A DNA stretch of 64,000 nt, from the NCBI RefSeq assembly GCF_014836545.1, contig NZ_JACSQS010000001.1:1-64000 (forward strand), written 5' to 3'. Position 1 is the first letter of the stretch. The number at the start of each line of letters is the position of its first letter. Below are positions 28,163 through 38,110 of this stretch, in pieces. This DNA is from Stenotrophomonas lacuserhaii (GTDB lineage: Bacteria; Pseudomonadota; Gammaproteobacteria; Xanthomonadales; Xanthomonadaceae). Below the pieces are notes generated by a model that ran no database searches, was not told where the DNA came from, and worked only from the letters and a program-made list of their open reading frames with translations. Both the position numbers and the translations under genes were made by a program.

Positions 28163-28909
28163 ATGAACCAGGTGCCGATCGTCCACGCAACGGAGGTGTT
28201 GGCCCGTGCGTTCGGCGTCGTCGCAGCGAGCGTACGGCGACAGTCCAGCGGGAGTGAAGACGCGACGGCGAGGTTCGACGTCGTCGATGTCGCAGGGCGG
28301 CAGTGGCGGCTGGAGGCAGTACCCGCGCGCCGTCAGGCTGGCCACGCATGGCCCCACGGCGCGACCCGCTGGGGTCGGCATTGGACGCTGAGGGAAGTGC
28401 TTGCCGCGCAGGACGGGCAGGGCGGCGCAACGCCGCCGCAACCGGATCGGGTTGAGCCGGCCCACTCCTGCAGACCGCACGCCTGGGAGTGCACCGACGG
28501 ACGCGCACTGGAACGGGTAGGCAGCTGGCTCGCGCAGCCGGCCGGCCTGCCGACGGCAACGGATATCCCGGGACAGGCGTTCGTCGACACGTGGCTGAGC
28601 AACCGCCGGCACATCGCCACCATGCACGCGCGTGCCGAAGCGCTGCACGATGCGCTTGCCCGGCATGCGTCGGCAGTGGGCCAAACCCCTGCGGGCGGTG
28701 CCGCATCGCGGGTATGCAACGAGGCCTATCGCCACCAGCGCGTGCTGCGGCACCTCGTGGAAACCCAGCAGCTGCTGCTGGGGCCGCAGGCGACGGTGCA
28801 CCCGGTTGCGGTACGCCGCGAGGCGCTGCGGCGCCTGAATGGCCTGTTGGAATCCGAGCGGGCCCGGGTGCTGCAGGCGGATACGTTATGGCAGGCCGGC
28901 GCAGGCTGA
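28163..28909 (+). CDS. Hypothetical protein
   Basis: 248 residues from MNQVPIVHATEVLARAF. I do not recognise a family. The C-terminal third is helical and basic (QRVLRHLVETQQLLLG, RREALRRLNGLLESERARV). The N-terminal third has alternating strands (TARFDVVDVAGRQWRLEAV). No signal peptide or membrane segment is present. Third-position G/C bias supports this strand and frame over a 221-codon antisense reading. An in-frame ATG at 28079 would add 28 residues without a better ribosome site. Confidence 0.6.
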   Translation: MNQVPIVHATEVLARAFGVVAASVRRQSSGSEDATARFDVVDVAGRQWRLEAVPARRQAGHAWPHGATRWGRHWTLREVLAAQDGQGGATPPQPDRVEPAHSCRPHAWECTDGRALERVGSWLAQPAGLPTATDIPGQAFVDTWLSNRRHIATMHARAEALHDALARHASAVGQTPAGGAASRVCNEAYRHQRVLRHLVETQQLLLGPQATVHPVAVRREALRRLNGLLESERARVLQADTLWQAGAG

Positions 28910-28930
28910 TCCATCGCCCGCGGTGGGGGA

Positions 28931-29857
28931 CTATTCGCCCGGTTTGGCCGCTGCGCTGACGGCCTCGCTTTTTGCGCGTCGCGCCAGCACGGCTTCCCGG
29001 TGCGCGATGTAGGCGTTGGAACCGAGGATGATCAGCGCACCGATGACCGTCCAGCGATCCAGTGCTTCGCCGAACAGCAGCCAGGCCATCACGCTGACCA
29101 GCGGCAACTGCATGAAGCTGATCGGGGTCAGGGCGGAGACTTCTCCAAGCCGCAACGCGCGCGTCCACAGCAATTGCCCCAGCGTGCCCATGACGCCGGT
29201 CAGGGCCAGCCACACCCACGCGATGCCGGTGGGCCATTGCCAGACGAACAGCGCCGGTATCAGCGACAGCGGTACCCAGAACACATAGGTGTAGAACACC
29301 ACCGTGTCGGCGCTGTCCACGCGGGTGAGCTGCTTGATCTGGATGGCGACCACCGAGCTCAGCACGGCCGCGGCCACCGCCATCAGGCTGCCGGCGCTGA
29401 AGCTGCCGGTGCCCGGCCGCACGATCACCAGCACGCCGATGAAGCCGATGATCACCGCGGCCCAGCGCCGCACGCGCACCGTTTCACCCAGCCACAGCAC
29501 CGCCGCGATGGTGACGAACAGCGGTGTTGAGTAGGACAGGGAGACGGCCTGCGCCATCGGCAGGTGGCCCAGCGCCCAGAAGGCGCACAGCATCGAGGCC
29601 AAGCCGATCGCGCTGCGCAGGAAATAGCGCGGCAACTGCTGGGTCTTCAGCGGGGCACGGCCCGGGCGCAGCAACATCGGCAGCAGCGCCACCAGGCCGA
29701 ACGCATTGCGGAAGAAGGCGACTTCCTGGGTCGGCACGTAGGCGGTGGCGTAGCGGATGGCAAGGGCCATGAAGCCGAATGACAAGGTGCTGCCCAGCAT
29801 CAGCCAGGCCGCGCGCATCGGCGGCGCGCCGGCACTGGACAGGCTGGGGCTCACCAC
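28931..29857 (-). CDS. EamA/DMT-superfamily inner-membrane transporter
   Basis: 308 residues with ten hydrophobic segments in two EamA repeats ([40 protein letters not shown]). DMT transporters export metabolites or amino acids; the substrate here cannot be read from sequence. Start codons GTG at 29857 or 29854 overlap the murB stop, suggesting translational coupling. An ATG at 29818 is an alternative. Confidence 0.85.
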   Translation of the reverse strand: MVSPSLSSAGAPPMRAAWLMLGSTLSFGFMALAIRYATAYVPTQEVAFFRNAFGLVALLPMLLRPGRAPLKTQQLPRYFLRSAIGLASMLCAFWALGHLPMAQAVSLSYSTPLFVTIAAVLWLGETVRVRRWAAVIIGFIGVLVIVRPGTGSFSAGSLMAVAAAVLSSVVAIQIKQLTRVDSADTVVFYTYVFWVPLSLIPALFVWQWPTGIAWVWLALTGVMGTLGQLLWTRALRLGEVSALTPISFMQLPLVSVMAWLLFGEALDRWTVIGALIILGSNAYIAHREAVLARRAKSEAVSAAAKPGE

Positions 29858-30894
29858 TGCGCGCCGATCAGCCGCGGTTCCGGTTCAATCGCTACCGCGA
29901 AGGTTTCCAGCACGGAGGCGGAGATGCGCCTGGCCAGTGCCAGAAGCTCTGCGCCGCTGGCGCTGCCGTGGTTCACCAGCACCAGCGCGTGGCTGGGTGC
30001 CACACCGGCATCGCCGTCGCGGAAGCCTTTCCAGCCGCAGTGTTCGATCATCCAGGCGGCCGATACCTTGCGCTGTTCCTCGCGCTCTGCCGGATACACC
30101 GGCAGCGCCGGGAAGGACTGCAGCAGTACCTCGACCTGGTCCACGCCGAGGACCGGATTCTTGAAGAAGCTGCCTGCATTGCCCAGCACCTCCGGATCAG
30201 GCAGCTTGCGGCTGCGGATGGCGATCACCGCGTTGGCCACGTCCACCGCGCTCGGCGTTTCCACGCCCTGCGCCTGCAGTTCGTCGGCGATGCCGGCGTA
30301 GTCCATGCGCAGTTCGTGCAGCAACGGCAGGCGCAGCTCCACGGCCGTGATCAGGTAGCGGTCCGGCTGCTGTTTGAACACGCTGTCGCGGTAGCCGAAG
30401 GCGCACTGTTCATTGTCCAGCCGCACCCACTCGCCGGTCTGGCGATCCCAGGCTTCGACGGCCTGGATGAACTCACCGACCTGGACGCCGTAGGCGCCGA
30501 TGTTCTGGATCGGCGATGCCCCCACGGTGCCGGGAATAAGCGAGAGGTTTTCCAGTCCGGACAGGCCGTGCTGCAGTGACCACAGCACCAGCTTGTGCCA
30601 GTTCACCCCGGCTGCGGCGTGCACCACGGTGTAGTCGGCACGGTGTTCCAGGATGTCGATCCCCTGGTTGGCGAACACCAGCACGGTGCCCTCCACGTCG
30701 TCGGCCAGCAGCACGTTGCTGCCGCTGCCCAGCACCAGCAACGGGCCTTCGGCAACGGCCGGCAAGGCCAAGGCATCGGGCAGGGTGGCGGAGTCCTGGA
30801 TTTCCAGCAGCTGCGCGGCCTGCGCCTGCACGTGGAAGGTGTTGAGCGCCAGCAGCGAGGCGTTTTCGGTGAGGGTCCAGCCGGTGTTCGCCAT
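29851..30894 (-). CDS. murB: UDP-N-acetylenolpyruvoylglucosamine reductase
   Basis: 347 residues, close to E. coli MurB. It reduces UDP-GlcNAc-enolpyruvate to UDP-MurNAc using FAD and NADPH in peptidoglycan synthesis. FAD-site motifs are visible: [13 protein letters not shown] and [20 protein letters not shown]. The catalytic serine is in [10 protein letters not shown], and the C-terminal active-site glutamate is in EPEPRLIG. The ATG overlaps the pyrD stop by one base (TGATG). Confidence 0.96.
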   Translation of the reverse strand: MANTGWTLTENASLLALNTFHVQAQAAQLLEIQDSATLPDALALPAVAEGPLLVLGSGSNVLLADDVEGTVLVFANQGIDILEHRADYTVVHAAAGVNWHKLVLWSLQHGLSGLENLSLIPGTVGASPIQNIGAYGVQVGEFIQAVEAWDRQTGEWVRLDNEQCAFGYRDSVFKQQPDRYLITAVELRLPLLHELRMDYAGIADELQAQGVETPSAVDVANAVIAIRSRKLPDPEVLGNAGSFFKNPVLGVDQVEVLLQSFPALPVYPAEREEQRKVSAAWMIEHCGWKGFRDGDAGVAPSHALVLVNHGSASGAELLALARRISASVLETFAVAIEPEPRLIGAQW

Positions 30895-31949
30895 CACAGG
30901 CCTCCCACCGCGCCGCGGCTGGGCGCTTCGCGGCGGCGGCGGATCGCCTCCACGCACTCGGACACCAGCGAGGGGCCACGGAACACCAGGCCGCTGTAAA
31001 GCTGCACCAGTGCGGCACCGGCGGCCATCTTGGCCACCGCGTCGGCACCGGAGCTGATGCCGCCCACGCCAACCAGCGGCATGCTTTCCGGCAGCCGCGC
31101 GCGCAGGCGGCGCAGCACCAGCGTGGACTGGTCCAGCAGGGGTGCGCCGGACAGACCGCCGGCTTCGTTGGCCAGCGCGTGGCCCGCAATGTGGCTGCGA
31201 TCAATGGTGGTGTTGGTGGCGATCACCCCGTCCACCTGCAGCTCGGCGAGCACGCGCGCTGCGGCGTCGATATCACGCTCGTTGAGGTCCGGCGCCACCT
31301 TGACCAGCATCGGCACGCGCTTGCCGTGCATGCTGGCTAGTTGTTCCTGGCGCTCGCGCAGGCCGGCGACCAGCTGGCGCAGCGCGTTTTCTTCCTGCAG
31401 TTCGCGCAGGCCGGCGGTATTGGGCGAAGAGATGTTGACCGTGATGTAGTCGGCCAACGGGTACACCTTGTCCAGGCAGGCGATGTAATCGTCCAGCGCC
31501 TGCTCGTTGGGGGTGTCTTTGTTCTTGCCGATGTTGATGCCGAGCAGGCCGCGGCGGTCACGCGCCGCTTCGACATTGCGCACCAATGCATCCACCCCGG
31601 CATTGTTGAAGCCCATGCGGTTGATGATGGCGCCATGCTCCGGCAGCCGGAACAACCGCGGCTTCGGATTGCCCGCCTGCGGGCGCGGGGTGATGGTGCC
31701 GATCTCCACCGAGCCGAAGCCCAGCGCGAACAGGGCATCGATATGCGCGCCGTTCTTGTCCAGTCCCGCCGCCAGACCGACCGGGTTGGGGAAGGTCAAG
31801 CCGAACGCGGGCGTGGGCAGCGGCGCGATACGCGGCGCCACCAGCGGCGTGGTGCCGAAGCGGTAGGCCGTATCCAGTGCGGCCAGGCCCAGGCCGTGGG
31901 CGCGTTCGGCATCGAGGGAGAACAGGAAGGGGCGTGCAAGCGAGTACAT
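30894..31949 (-). CDS. pyrD: Dihydroorotate dehydrogenase (quinone), class 2
   Basis: 351 residues. A short amphipathic N-terminus ([19 protein letters not shown]) marks the membrane-associated class 2 enzyme. It oxidises dihydroorotate to orotate with FMN and passes electrons to quinone. FMN-barrel motifs [14 protein letters not shown] and [14 protein letters not shown] (catalytic serine) and the [11 protein letters not shown] phosphate site are present. The ATG at 31949 is chosen over longer readings that lack homology. It is the gene upstream of murB and overlaps it. Confidence 0.96.
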   Translation of the reverse strand: MYSLARPFLFSLDAERAHGLGLAALDTAYRFGTTPLVAPRIAPLPTPAFGLTFPNPVGLAAGLDKNGAHIDALFALGFGSVEIGTITPRPQAGNPKPRLFRLPEHGAIINRMGFNNAGVDALVRNVEAARDRRGLLGINIGKNKDTPNEQALDDYIACLDKVYPLADYITVNISSPNTAGLRELQEENALRQLVAGLRERQEQLASMHGKRVPMLVKVAPDLNERDIDAAARVLAELQVDGVIATNTTIDRSHIAGHALANEAGGLSGAPLLDQSTLVLRRLRARLPESMPLVGVGGISSGADAVAKMAAGAALVQLYSGLVFRGPSLVSECVEAIRRRREAPSRGAVGGL

Positions 31950-31956
31950 GGGCAGA

Positions 31957-32727
31957 TCAGTCCAGCGTGCCGAGGAAGGCACGGGTTTGGTATTCAAAAG
32001 CAACGTTGCCGTCGATGGCATGCTGGTCGAACAATGTGCGCAGCGCCGCCAGCATGGCGTCATGCTTCGGTTGGCCGGCGGTGGGGGCGTATGAAGAGGA
32101 CAACAGGCGGCCCTTCAGGGCATCGAAGTCCAGCATCTGCACGTTGGGGAAATAGCCGATGGCCTGCAGGCCGCCGGCGAACCACTCGCGCATCTGTTCG
32201 TCGGTCTGGTAACGCTCGGCCACGGCGCTGTAGTCGGTGCCGAATTCCAGCAGCAGCTGCTCATAGCCACGCAGGAACGGGGAGGCGTCCAGCAGGCGCG
32301 AGTTCCAGAACACCAGCACGCGCCCGCCCGGGGCCAGGATGCGTTTCCACTCGCCGCGCACGGCGTCCGTATCGAACCAGTGGAAGGCCTGCGCGGCGCT
32401 GACCAAGCCGATGCTGGCATCGGCCAAGCCGGTCGCCTCGGCGGTGCCGTCGGCGGCGCGGAAGCGGGGGTACTCCGTGCCCAGCCACTGTTCGGCTGCC
32501 GCACGCATGGCCGCGTTGGGTTCCACCGCGATCAGCGGATGGCCAGCGGCCAGCAGGATCTGGCTGGAAATGCCGGTGCCGGCACCGATGTCGGCCACCA
32601 GCGCCTCGCGCGGCACGCCCTGTTCGTCGTGCAGCCACCGCAGCAGGGCGGGCGGGTAACCGGGGCGGAAGCGCACGTAGTCTTCGACGCGGTTGGAGAA
32701 GCGCGAGGCGGATTCCGGAGTGCTCAT
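31957..32727 (-). CDS. Class I SAM-dependent methyltransferase
   Basis: 256 residues. SAM motif I is [16 protein letters not shown] (about residues 44-59), followed by an acidic strand end (LIAVEPN) and motif AFHWFD, typical of the small-molecule Methyltransf_11 type. Target unknown. It is 7 bp upstream of pyrD on the same strand and 7 bp after the DUF4190 gene, so it is probably part of that operon. Confidence 0.85.
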   Translation of the reverse strand: MSTPESASRFSNRVEDYVRFRPGYPPALLRWLHDEQGVPREALVADIGAGTGISSQILLAAGHPLIAVEPNAAMRAAAEQWLGTEYPRFRAADGTAEATGLADASIGLVSAAQAFHWFDTDAVRGEWKRILAPGGRVLVFWNSRLLDASPFLRGYEQLLLEFGTDYSAVAERYQTDEQMREWFAGGLQAIGYFPNVQMLDFDALKGRLLSSSYAPTAGQPKHDAMLAALRTLFDQHAIDGNVAFEYQTRAFLGTLD

Positions 32728-32734
32728 GTCCACC

Positions 32735-33019
32735 TCATGACGAAACGTGGGCCAGCCAGGCCAGGCCGCCGAAGAAGGCGAGGAAGGCGCCGATGGCAAG
32801 CACCGCGCCCAGCACCATCAGCCAGCCCAGGATCAGGCCGCCAATGGCCAGTCCGTCGCCATCGAGTTCGTGCGGGCGGCGGCGGATCTCGGCGCGGGCC
32901 ATGTGCCCGGTGATGATCGCCCCGAGGCTGGCGATGAAGGGCAGCACGGTCCAGCTGCAGATCCCCAGGACCAGGCTGGCGACGGCCAGTCCACTGGTAT
33001 GACGGTTAGGCACGCTCAT
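32735..33019 (-). CDS. DUF4190-domain membrane protein
   Basis: 94 residues with two hydrophobic segments. SGLAVASLVLGICSWTVLPF and the following GAIITGHMARAEIRR match the DUF4190 pattern, as does the second helix (GLAIGGLILGWLMVLG). The ATG at 33019 has GGAGG 7 bases upstream. Function of the family is unknown. Confidence 0.8.
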   Translation of the reverse strand: MSVPNRHTSGLAVASLVLGICSWTVLPFIASLGAIITGHMARAEIRRRPHELDGDGLAIGGLILGWLMVLGAVLAIGAFLAFFGGLAWLAHVSS

Positions 33020-33065
33020 GCGGGTCCTCCCTAAAGACCCGGTCATGATAGAGGTTGTGCCTCCA

Positions 33066-33854
33066 TTAGCCCATCAATACCTGCCCACCATCGACATTGA
33101 GCACGTGACCGGTGATCCAACCGGCTAGCGGCGAGCACAGGAACAGCGCGGCATGGGCGATCTCTTCGGGCCGGCCGAAGCGGCCGAACGGAATCTTCGC
33201 CAGGGTGCCGTGGTACAGGTCCGGATCGTCCACGCGGCGGCGATCCCACAGGCCATCTTCGAATTCGATCGACCCCGGCGCGATGGCGTTGACCCGGATC
33301 CGGTGCGGCGCCAGCGCCAGCGCCTGGCTGGTCGTGTAATGCGACAGCGCGGCCTTGGCCGCCGCATACGGCGCAGCGCCGGGACGCGGTTGCTGGGCGG
33401 CGATTGAGGACAGGTTGAGGATGCAGGCATCCGTGGAGGCGCGCAGCCAGGGCAGGGCCAGCCGCGAGGCCCGCACCGCTGCCATCAGGTCCACCTGCAG
33501 GCTGGCGGCCCAGCCGTCTTCGTCGTCGGCCATGCCATAGCCGGTCGCGTTGTTGACCAATACGTCGACGCCGCCGAGGGCTTCGGCGGCGTGTTGCAGC
33601 CATCCGCCGATCTGTTCCAGATGGGACAGATCGGCGGCGTGGGTGTGCAACGGCGTGCCTTGGTCCAGGGCATCGCGTGCGAGGTCATCCAGGCCCTGCT
33701 GGCCGCGCGCGCAGACCGACACCGAGGCGCCTGCGCCGGCGAAGGCCAACGCGATGCAGCGCCCGATGCCCTTGCTGCCCCCGGCAATCAAGACCCGGCG
33801 GCCGGTGAAATCGATCGCCGGCCGGTAGTCGCGCACCGACGCGGTCTCTGCCAT
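33066..33854 (-). CDS. SDR-family oxidoreductase
   Basis: 262 residues. The cofactor loop is GGSKGIGRCIA. The catalytic residues are in NLSSIAAQQ and YAAAKAAL, and the C-terminal segment IAPGSIEFEDGLWDRR follows the usual PG motif. Its ATG overlaps the stop codon of the aldehyde dehydrogenase gene (TGATG), so the two are cotranslated and may act in one pathway. Substrate unknown. Confidence 0.86.
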   Translation of the reverse strand: MAETASVRDYRPAIDFTGRRVLIAGGSKGIGRCIALAFAGAGASVSVCARGQQGLDDLARDALDQGTPLHTHAADLSHLEQIGGWLQHAAEALGGVDVLVNNATGYGMADDEDGWAASLQVDLMAAVRASRLALPWLRASTDACILNLSSIAAQQPRPGAAPYAAAKAALSHYTTSQALALAPHRIRVNAIAPGSIEFEDGLWDRRRVDDPDLYHGTLAKIPFGRFGRPEEIAHAALFLCSPLAGWITGHVLNVDGGQVLMG

Positions 33855-35386
33855 CACAGGTCGAACTTGATGCCCTGGGCCAGCGGCAGCGAATCCGAAT
33901 AGTTGATGGTGTTGGTCTGCCGGCGCATGTAGACCTTCCAGGCATCCGAACCGGATTCGCGACCACCGCCGGTGTCCTTCTCGCCACCGAAAGCACCACC
34001 GATTTCCGCACCGGAGGTGCCGATGTTGACGTTGGCGATGCCGCAGTCGCTGCCGGCCGCGGACAGGAAGCGCTCGGCCACCTTCAGGTTGGTGGTGAAG
34101 ATCGATGAGGACAGGCCCTGCGGCACGCCGTTCTGCATCTCGATGGCTTCGTCCAGGGTGCTGTACTTCATCACGTACAGGATCGGGGCGAAGGTTTCGT
34201 GCTGCACGACTTCGTCGCTGTTCTTCAGGCCGGTGACAATGGCCGGCAGCACGAAGTTGCCGGCGCGGTCGATGCGGGTGCCGCCGGTCTGCACGGTGCC
34301 GCCGCTGGCCTTGGCCTTTTCGATGGAGGCCAGGAACTGCTGCACGGCGCCGTCGCTGTTGAGCGGGCCCATCAGGTTGGCCGGGTCGGTCGGATCGCCG
34401 ATCTTGCCTTCCACCTGCTTGTATGCCTTGACCAGCGTGGCCAGCACGTCGTCATGGATGGATTCGTGCACGATCAGCCGGCGGGTGGTGGTGCAGCGCT
34501 GGCCGGCGGTGCCGACCGCACCAAACACGATGCCCGGGATCGCCAGCTTCAGGTCGGCGGTTTCGTCCAGGATGATCGCGTTGTTGCCGCCCAGTTCCAG
34601 CAGGCAGCGGCCCAGGCGATGGGCGACCTTCTCGGCTACGGTGCGGCCGACCTGGGTCGAACCGGTGAAGCTGATCAGCGGCACGCGCTTGTCGGCCACC
34701 ATCTTTTCCGACAGCGCGGTGCCGGCATCGTTGATCAGGAAGAACAGGTCCGGGAAGCCGGCTTCGCGCAGCGCTTCATTGCAGATGCGCATGGAGGCGA
34801 TCGCGGTCAGCGGGGTCTTGTTGGACGGCTTCCACAGGCAGATGTCGCCGCAGACGGTCGCCAGGAAGGCATTCCATGCCCACACCGCGACCGGGAAGTT
34901 GAACGCGCTGATGATGCCGACCAGGCCCAGCGGCTGGTACTGCTCGTACATCCGGTGGCCCGGACGCTCCGAGTGCATGGTGTAGCCATACAGCATGCGG
35001 CTCTGGCCCACGGCGAAGTCGGCGATGTCGATCATCTCCTGCACTTCGCCGTCGCCTTCCGGCTTGCTCTTGCCCATTTCCAGGGCGACCAGCGAACCCA
35101 GCGCATCCTTGTTGGCGCGCAGGGCTTGGCCGCACAGTCGCACCGCTTCGCCACGGCGCGGGGCCGGGGTGGTGCGCCAGGTCTTGAAGGCTTCCTGCGC
35201 CCGCGCGATCACGGTTTCGTATTCGTCGGCGGTGGTGGCGCGGACCTGGGCGATGGCTTCACCGGTGGTCGGGTTGACCGGGGTGATCAGCTCGCCGCCG
35301 GTGGCGGTGGACCACTCGCCGTTGCCCAGGTAGGTACCGGCGTTGATCGCATCCAGGCCCAAGGCCTTGAGCAGCTTGGCAGACAT
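33854..35386 (-). CDS. amaB: Aldehyde dehydrogenase, ALDH7 type (piperideine-6-carboxylate dehydrogenase-like)
   Basis: 510 residues. The catalytic cysteine is in [13 protein letters not shown], the general-base glutamate in LELGGNNA, and NAD contacts in FTGSTQVG. The C-terminal signature [20 protein letters not shown] is characteristic of the ALDH7A1/AmaB group, which oxidises alpha-aminoadipate semialdehyde (piperideine-6-carboxylate) in lysine catabolism. The ATG at 35386 has GAGGGAG at good spacing; the longer reading runs into REP DNA. Subgroup assignment is good; the physiological pathway is inferred. Confidence 0.88.
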   Translation of the reverse strand: MSAKLLKALGLDAINAGTYLGNGEWSTATGGELITPVNPTTGEAIAQVRATTADEYETVIARAQEAFKTWRTTPAPRRGEAVRLCGQALRANKDALGSLVALEMGKSKPEGDGEVQEMIDIADFAVGQSRMLYGYTMHSERPGHRMYEQYQPLGLVGIISAFNFPVAVWAWNAFLATVCGDICLWKPSNKTPLTAIASMRICNEALREAGFPDLFFLINDAGTALSEKMVADKRVPLISFTGSTQVGRTVAEKVAHRLGRCLLELGGNNAIILDETADLKLAIPGIVFGAVGTAGQRCTTTRRLIVHESIHDDVLATLVKAYKQVEGKIGDPTDPANLMGPLNSDGAVQQFLASIEKAKASGGTVQTGGTRIDRAGNFVLPAIVTGLKNSDEVVQHETFAPILYVMKYSTLDEAIEMQNGVPQGLSSSIFTTNLKVAERFLSAAGSDCGIANVNIGTSGAEIGGAFGGEKDTGGGRESGSDAWKVYMRRQTNTINYSDSLPLAQGIKFDL

Positions 35387-35510
35387 GCAGACTCCCTCTT
35401 TTCGCGTTGTATTGGGCGGCCGCGGGCCCTGTGGGCAGCGGCGCACTGAGCCGGAGATGGTAGCAGAGGGGCTGGCGGGGGCATGGTGCGCTGCGGTGGG
35501 GGTGGGGTCT

Positions 35511-35537
35511 GGTGGGTGACGACCGTTGGTCGTCACG
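35511..35537. repeat. REP palindrome, GTGACGACC type
   Basis: GGTGGGTGACGACC followed by GTTGGTCGTCACG; it differs by one base from the left arm at 22706-22732. Confidence 0.8.
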
Positions 35538-35564
35538 CTGTTGCCGTTGGCGGTCCTCCCGCCG

Positions 35565-35594
35565 CTGCGCTCGCCGAGCGTGGCTCGGCGCTAG
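35565..35594 (-). repeat. SMAG REP element
   Basis: Reverse-orientation copy: stem GCCGAGC/GCTCGGC around GTG, ending in GCTAG, with the common GCTGCGCTC flank. Confidence 0.75.
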
Positions 35595-35635
35595 CTGGGG
35601 TGGTCCTGCTTCGACCAGTCCGGCTGATCACGATG

Positions 35636-36313
35636 TCAGCGCCACGCGCTTTCAATGATCGGCCCCAGTTCGGTCCAGCGCGGTACCCAGCCCAGTTGCG
35701 CCCGCGCCTTCTCACTGGATGCCACCAGGCTGGCCGGGTCGCCGTCGCGGCGCGGCGCCACCTCGAACGGCACCGGCTTGCCGGACACCTCGGCCGCCGT
35801 CGCGATGACTTCGCGCACAGAAAAGCCCCGGCCGTTACCCAGGTTGAAAGCATGCGCCCCGTCATTGGCTTCCATGAAGCCCAGGGCCAGCGCATGCGCC
35901 TGGGCAAGGTCCTGCACGTGCACGTAATCCCGCACACAGGTGCCATCCGGGGTCGGGTAGTCGTCGCCGAACACCTTCAGCGCCGGACCATCGCCCAAGG
36001 CGGCCTTCAGCACATTCGGGATCAGGTGGGTCTCGCACTGGTGCGCTTCGCCGATGCCCTGGTCGGGCAGGGCGCCGGCGGCGTTGAAGTAGCGCAGCGA
36101 CACCGAGCGCAGGCCGTAGGCGGTGGCCGCATCGGCAAGGATCCGCTCGGCCATCAGCTTGCTGGCGCCGTAGGGGTTGATGGGCGCCTTGGGGTGTTCT
36201 TCGTCGATCATCTCGCTCACCGGGTTGCCGAAGATGGCTGCGGTGGAGGAAAACACGATGCGTTGTTGCGGGCCACACCAGGGCCCCCACGCGCGAGCCG
36301 CCCATGCTAGCAA
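35636..36313 (-). pseudogene. galE: galE remnant lacking the NAD-binding N-terminus
   Basis: The open frame is 225 codons. From residue 17 on (QRIVFSSTAAIFGNPVSE) it is clear UDP-glucose 4-epimerase. It keeps the Y-x-x-x-K catalytic pair (NPYGASKLMAER) and the substrate loop FNAAGALPDQGIGEAHQCET. About 100 residues expected upstream, including the GxxGxxG NAD-binding loop, are absent. The first 16 codons do not resemble the family. The break at about 36265 is abrupt and faces the polysaccharide genes, which suggests recombination or deletion at the edge of a variable locus. An active epimerase is unlikely without the Rossmann strand. Confidence 0.8.
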
Positions 36314-36423
36314 GGCGCGGATCGCGAACGACGCGATTCGGCAGGCGGCACGTGACGTGGCGCGTCACCTTGTAGTGATGCGTGTCAATTATCTGGCGCC
36401 AAGATGGTCGTTTAGACGATAGA

Positions 36424-36439
36424 TGTGACCCAGTTCACG
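36424..36439 (+). promoter_or_regulatory. Clp/CRP-type binding site
   Basis: TGTGA-CCCAGT-TCACG matches the TGTGA-N6-TCACA consensus of CRP and xanthomonad Clp in nine of ten positions. It lies 133 bp before the first candidate start of the initiating glycosyltransferase. Clp activates exopolysaccharide genes in Xanthomonas. Confidence 0.62.
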
Positions 36440-36451
36440 AATCTGCTGCGA

Positions 36452-36476
36452 TCTGGTACACGCCAAGTCTGGTACA
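36452..36476 (+). promoter_or_regulatory. Direct repeats in the polysaccharide promoter region
   Basis: TCTGGTACA occurs twice, at 36452-36460 and 36468-36476, 16 bp apart. The second copy runs into TACATT (36473-36478), a possible -10. The spacing of about 1.5 helical turns could suit a regulator, but no matching consensus is recognised. Confidence 0.4.
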
Positions 36477-36556
36477 TTTACGTCACTTATTGACGCCCAA
36501 AGCGATCATCAAACGTAACTGTGCTGGCAGGGGAGGCCGGTGCGCTGGAGTGAGTT

Positions 36557-38041
36557 GTGCGGGCAGACGCCGAAGAAGGGAAGACCGACGTGCTACATGG
36601 ATCCGTAGAGGGTTTGGCGCCAGTGCATCCGCAGCCGCGCCGGGTCGAGGCGCGCGCTGCACTGGAGCTGGTTCTCCGGCTCGCTGATCTGCTGTCCATT
36701 CCGGGCGCAGCGGTCGTCTCCCATCTTTTCCGCTTTGGCTTCGTGGCACCTTCCGCTTCGCAGCGCGTGGTCTTCGGCGCGGTCCTGCTGAGCACGATGG
36801 TGTGTTTCTCCGTGGCGCCGATGTATCGCCAGTGGCGTGCCCGCGGCCTGCTGGCCGACCTTTGGTTCCTGCTGCTGGCCTGGACAGCGGTCTTCGGCCT
36901 TTTCTCCACGTATGCCGTGCTGGTGGACATGACCGACTCGGTACCCACCACGTGGTTGGTCGGCTGGTACGCGATGGGGCTGGCGGCGATGACCACCACC
37001 CGCGTCGGGTTGCGGGTGCAGTTGCATCGTCTGCGGGCACGCGGACTGGATCGCGAGCGCGTACTACTCGTAGGCCTCCGCGCGCCATCGCTGAAGCTGC
37101 ACCGACTGCTGCGGGGTAAACCGGAAATGGGCAAGGAGGTCATTGGTTACTTCTCCAGCCCCGGCGATATTCCAACCCGCCGCCGCGCCGACGTTCCGCG
37201 TTTCCTCGGGGGGATTGAAGACCTGCCGCAGTACATGGACCTGCATCGCGGCGAATTTGACCAGGTATGGGTGTCACTGCAGATGGGCAGTGGCCCGCAG
37301 ATCAAGGACATGCTGAAGAAGATCGAGCGCTTTCCGGTGCCGGTCCGCATCATTCCGGATATCAGTGGTTACGGCACGCTCAACCCGGGTGTCCATTTGG
37401 TCGGCAACGTGCCGATGATCGGTGTGCGGCAGGGCTTGCCGGACCAGCATTTCAGGCTGGTGAAGCGGATCGAGGACCTGCTGGTGGCGGGCATCGCGGT
37501 GGTGTTGCTGGCCCCGGTGTTCGCCATGCTCGCGGTCGGCGTGAAGCTGAGTTCGCCGGGCCCGGTCCTGTTCCGCCAGCGCCGGCATGGGCTGGGCGGA
37601 AAGGAATTCTGGATGCTGAAATTCCGCTCCATGCGCGTGCATGCCGAGACCCCGGATACCATCACGCAGGCAACCCGCCACGATCCGCGCATTACCCGCT
37701 TTGGTTCCTTCCTGCGCCGCAGCAGCCTGGATGAGCTACCGCAGTTCTTCAATGTGCTCGGCGGCAGCATGTCGGTGGTTGGGCCGCGCCCGCACGCGAT
37801 CCAGCACAACAACCAATATGAAAAGCTGATCGGGCGTTACATGCACCGTCATTACGTCAAGCCGGGCATTACCGGGTGGGCCCAGGTGCATGGATTGCGT
37901 GGCGAAACGCCGGAGCTGCGCTCGATGAAGAAGCGCGTGCAGTACGACATCGACTACATCCGTCGATGGAGTCCGACGCTGGACGTGCGCATCATCGCGT
38001 TGACAGCGTTCAAGGTGTTGGGGCAGAAGTCGGCTTACTAG
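36557..38041 (+). CDS. Undecaprenyl-phosphate glucose phosphotransferase (GumD/WcaJ type)
   Basis: 494 residues. Several N-terminal membrane helices (about 40-160) precede a CoA-binding-like middle domain and the C-terminal bacterial sugar-transferase domain from about 300. That domain carries FRQRRHGLGGKEFWMLKFRS, SSLDELPQFFNVLGG and SVVGPRPHA, with the catalytic Asp-Glu. It would load the first sugar-1-phosphate onto undecaprenyl phosphate to start repeat-unit assembly. Two starts are possible, GTG 36557 (GGAG upstream) and GTG 36590 (AAGGGAA upstream). It stands next to a phosphatase gene and opposite a gfc/yjb operon. No glycosyltransferase or polymerase genes follow. Confidence 0.88.
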   Translation: MRADAEEGKTDVLHGSVEGLAPVHPQPRRVEARAALELVLRLADLLSIPGAAVVSHLFRFGFVAPSASQRVVFGAVLLSTMVCFSVAPMYRQWRARGLLADLWFLLLAWTAVFGLFSTYAVLVDMTDSVPTTWLVGWYAMGLAAMTTTRVGLRVQLHRLRARGLDRERVLLVGLRAPSLKLHRLLRGKPEMGKEVIGYFSSPGDIPTRRRADVPRFLGGIEDLPQYMDLHRGEFDQVWVSLQMGSGPQIKDMLKKIERFPVPVRIIPDISGYGTLNPGVHLVGNVPMIGVRQGLPDQHFRLVKRIEDLLVAGIAVVLLAPVFAMLAVGVKLSSPGPVLFRQRRHGLGGKEFWMLKFRSMRVHAETPDTITQATRHDPRITRFGSFLRRSSLDELPQFFNVLGGSMSVVGPRPHAIQHNNQYEKLIGRYMHRHYVKPGITGWAQVHGLRGETPELRSMKKRVQYDIDYIRRWSPTLDVRIIALTAFKVLGQKSAY

Positions 38042-38110
38042 GCCGGCTTGCTGATGCATCCTGGCCGGCCGCTGCGCTACCCTGTGCGTTGATGGCGACA
38101 GGAACCGGTT

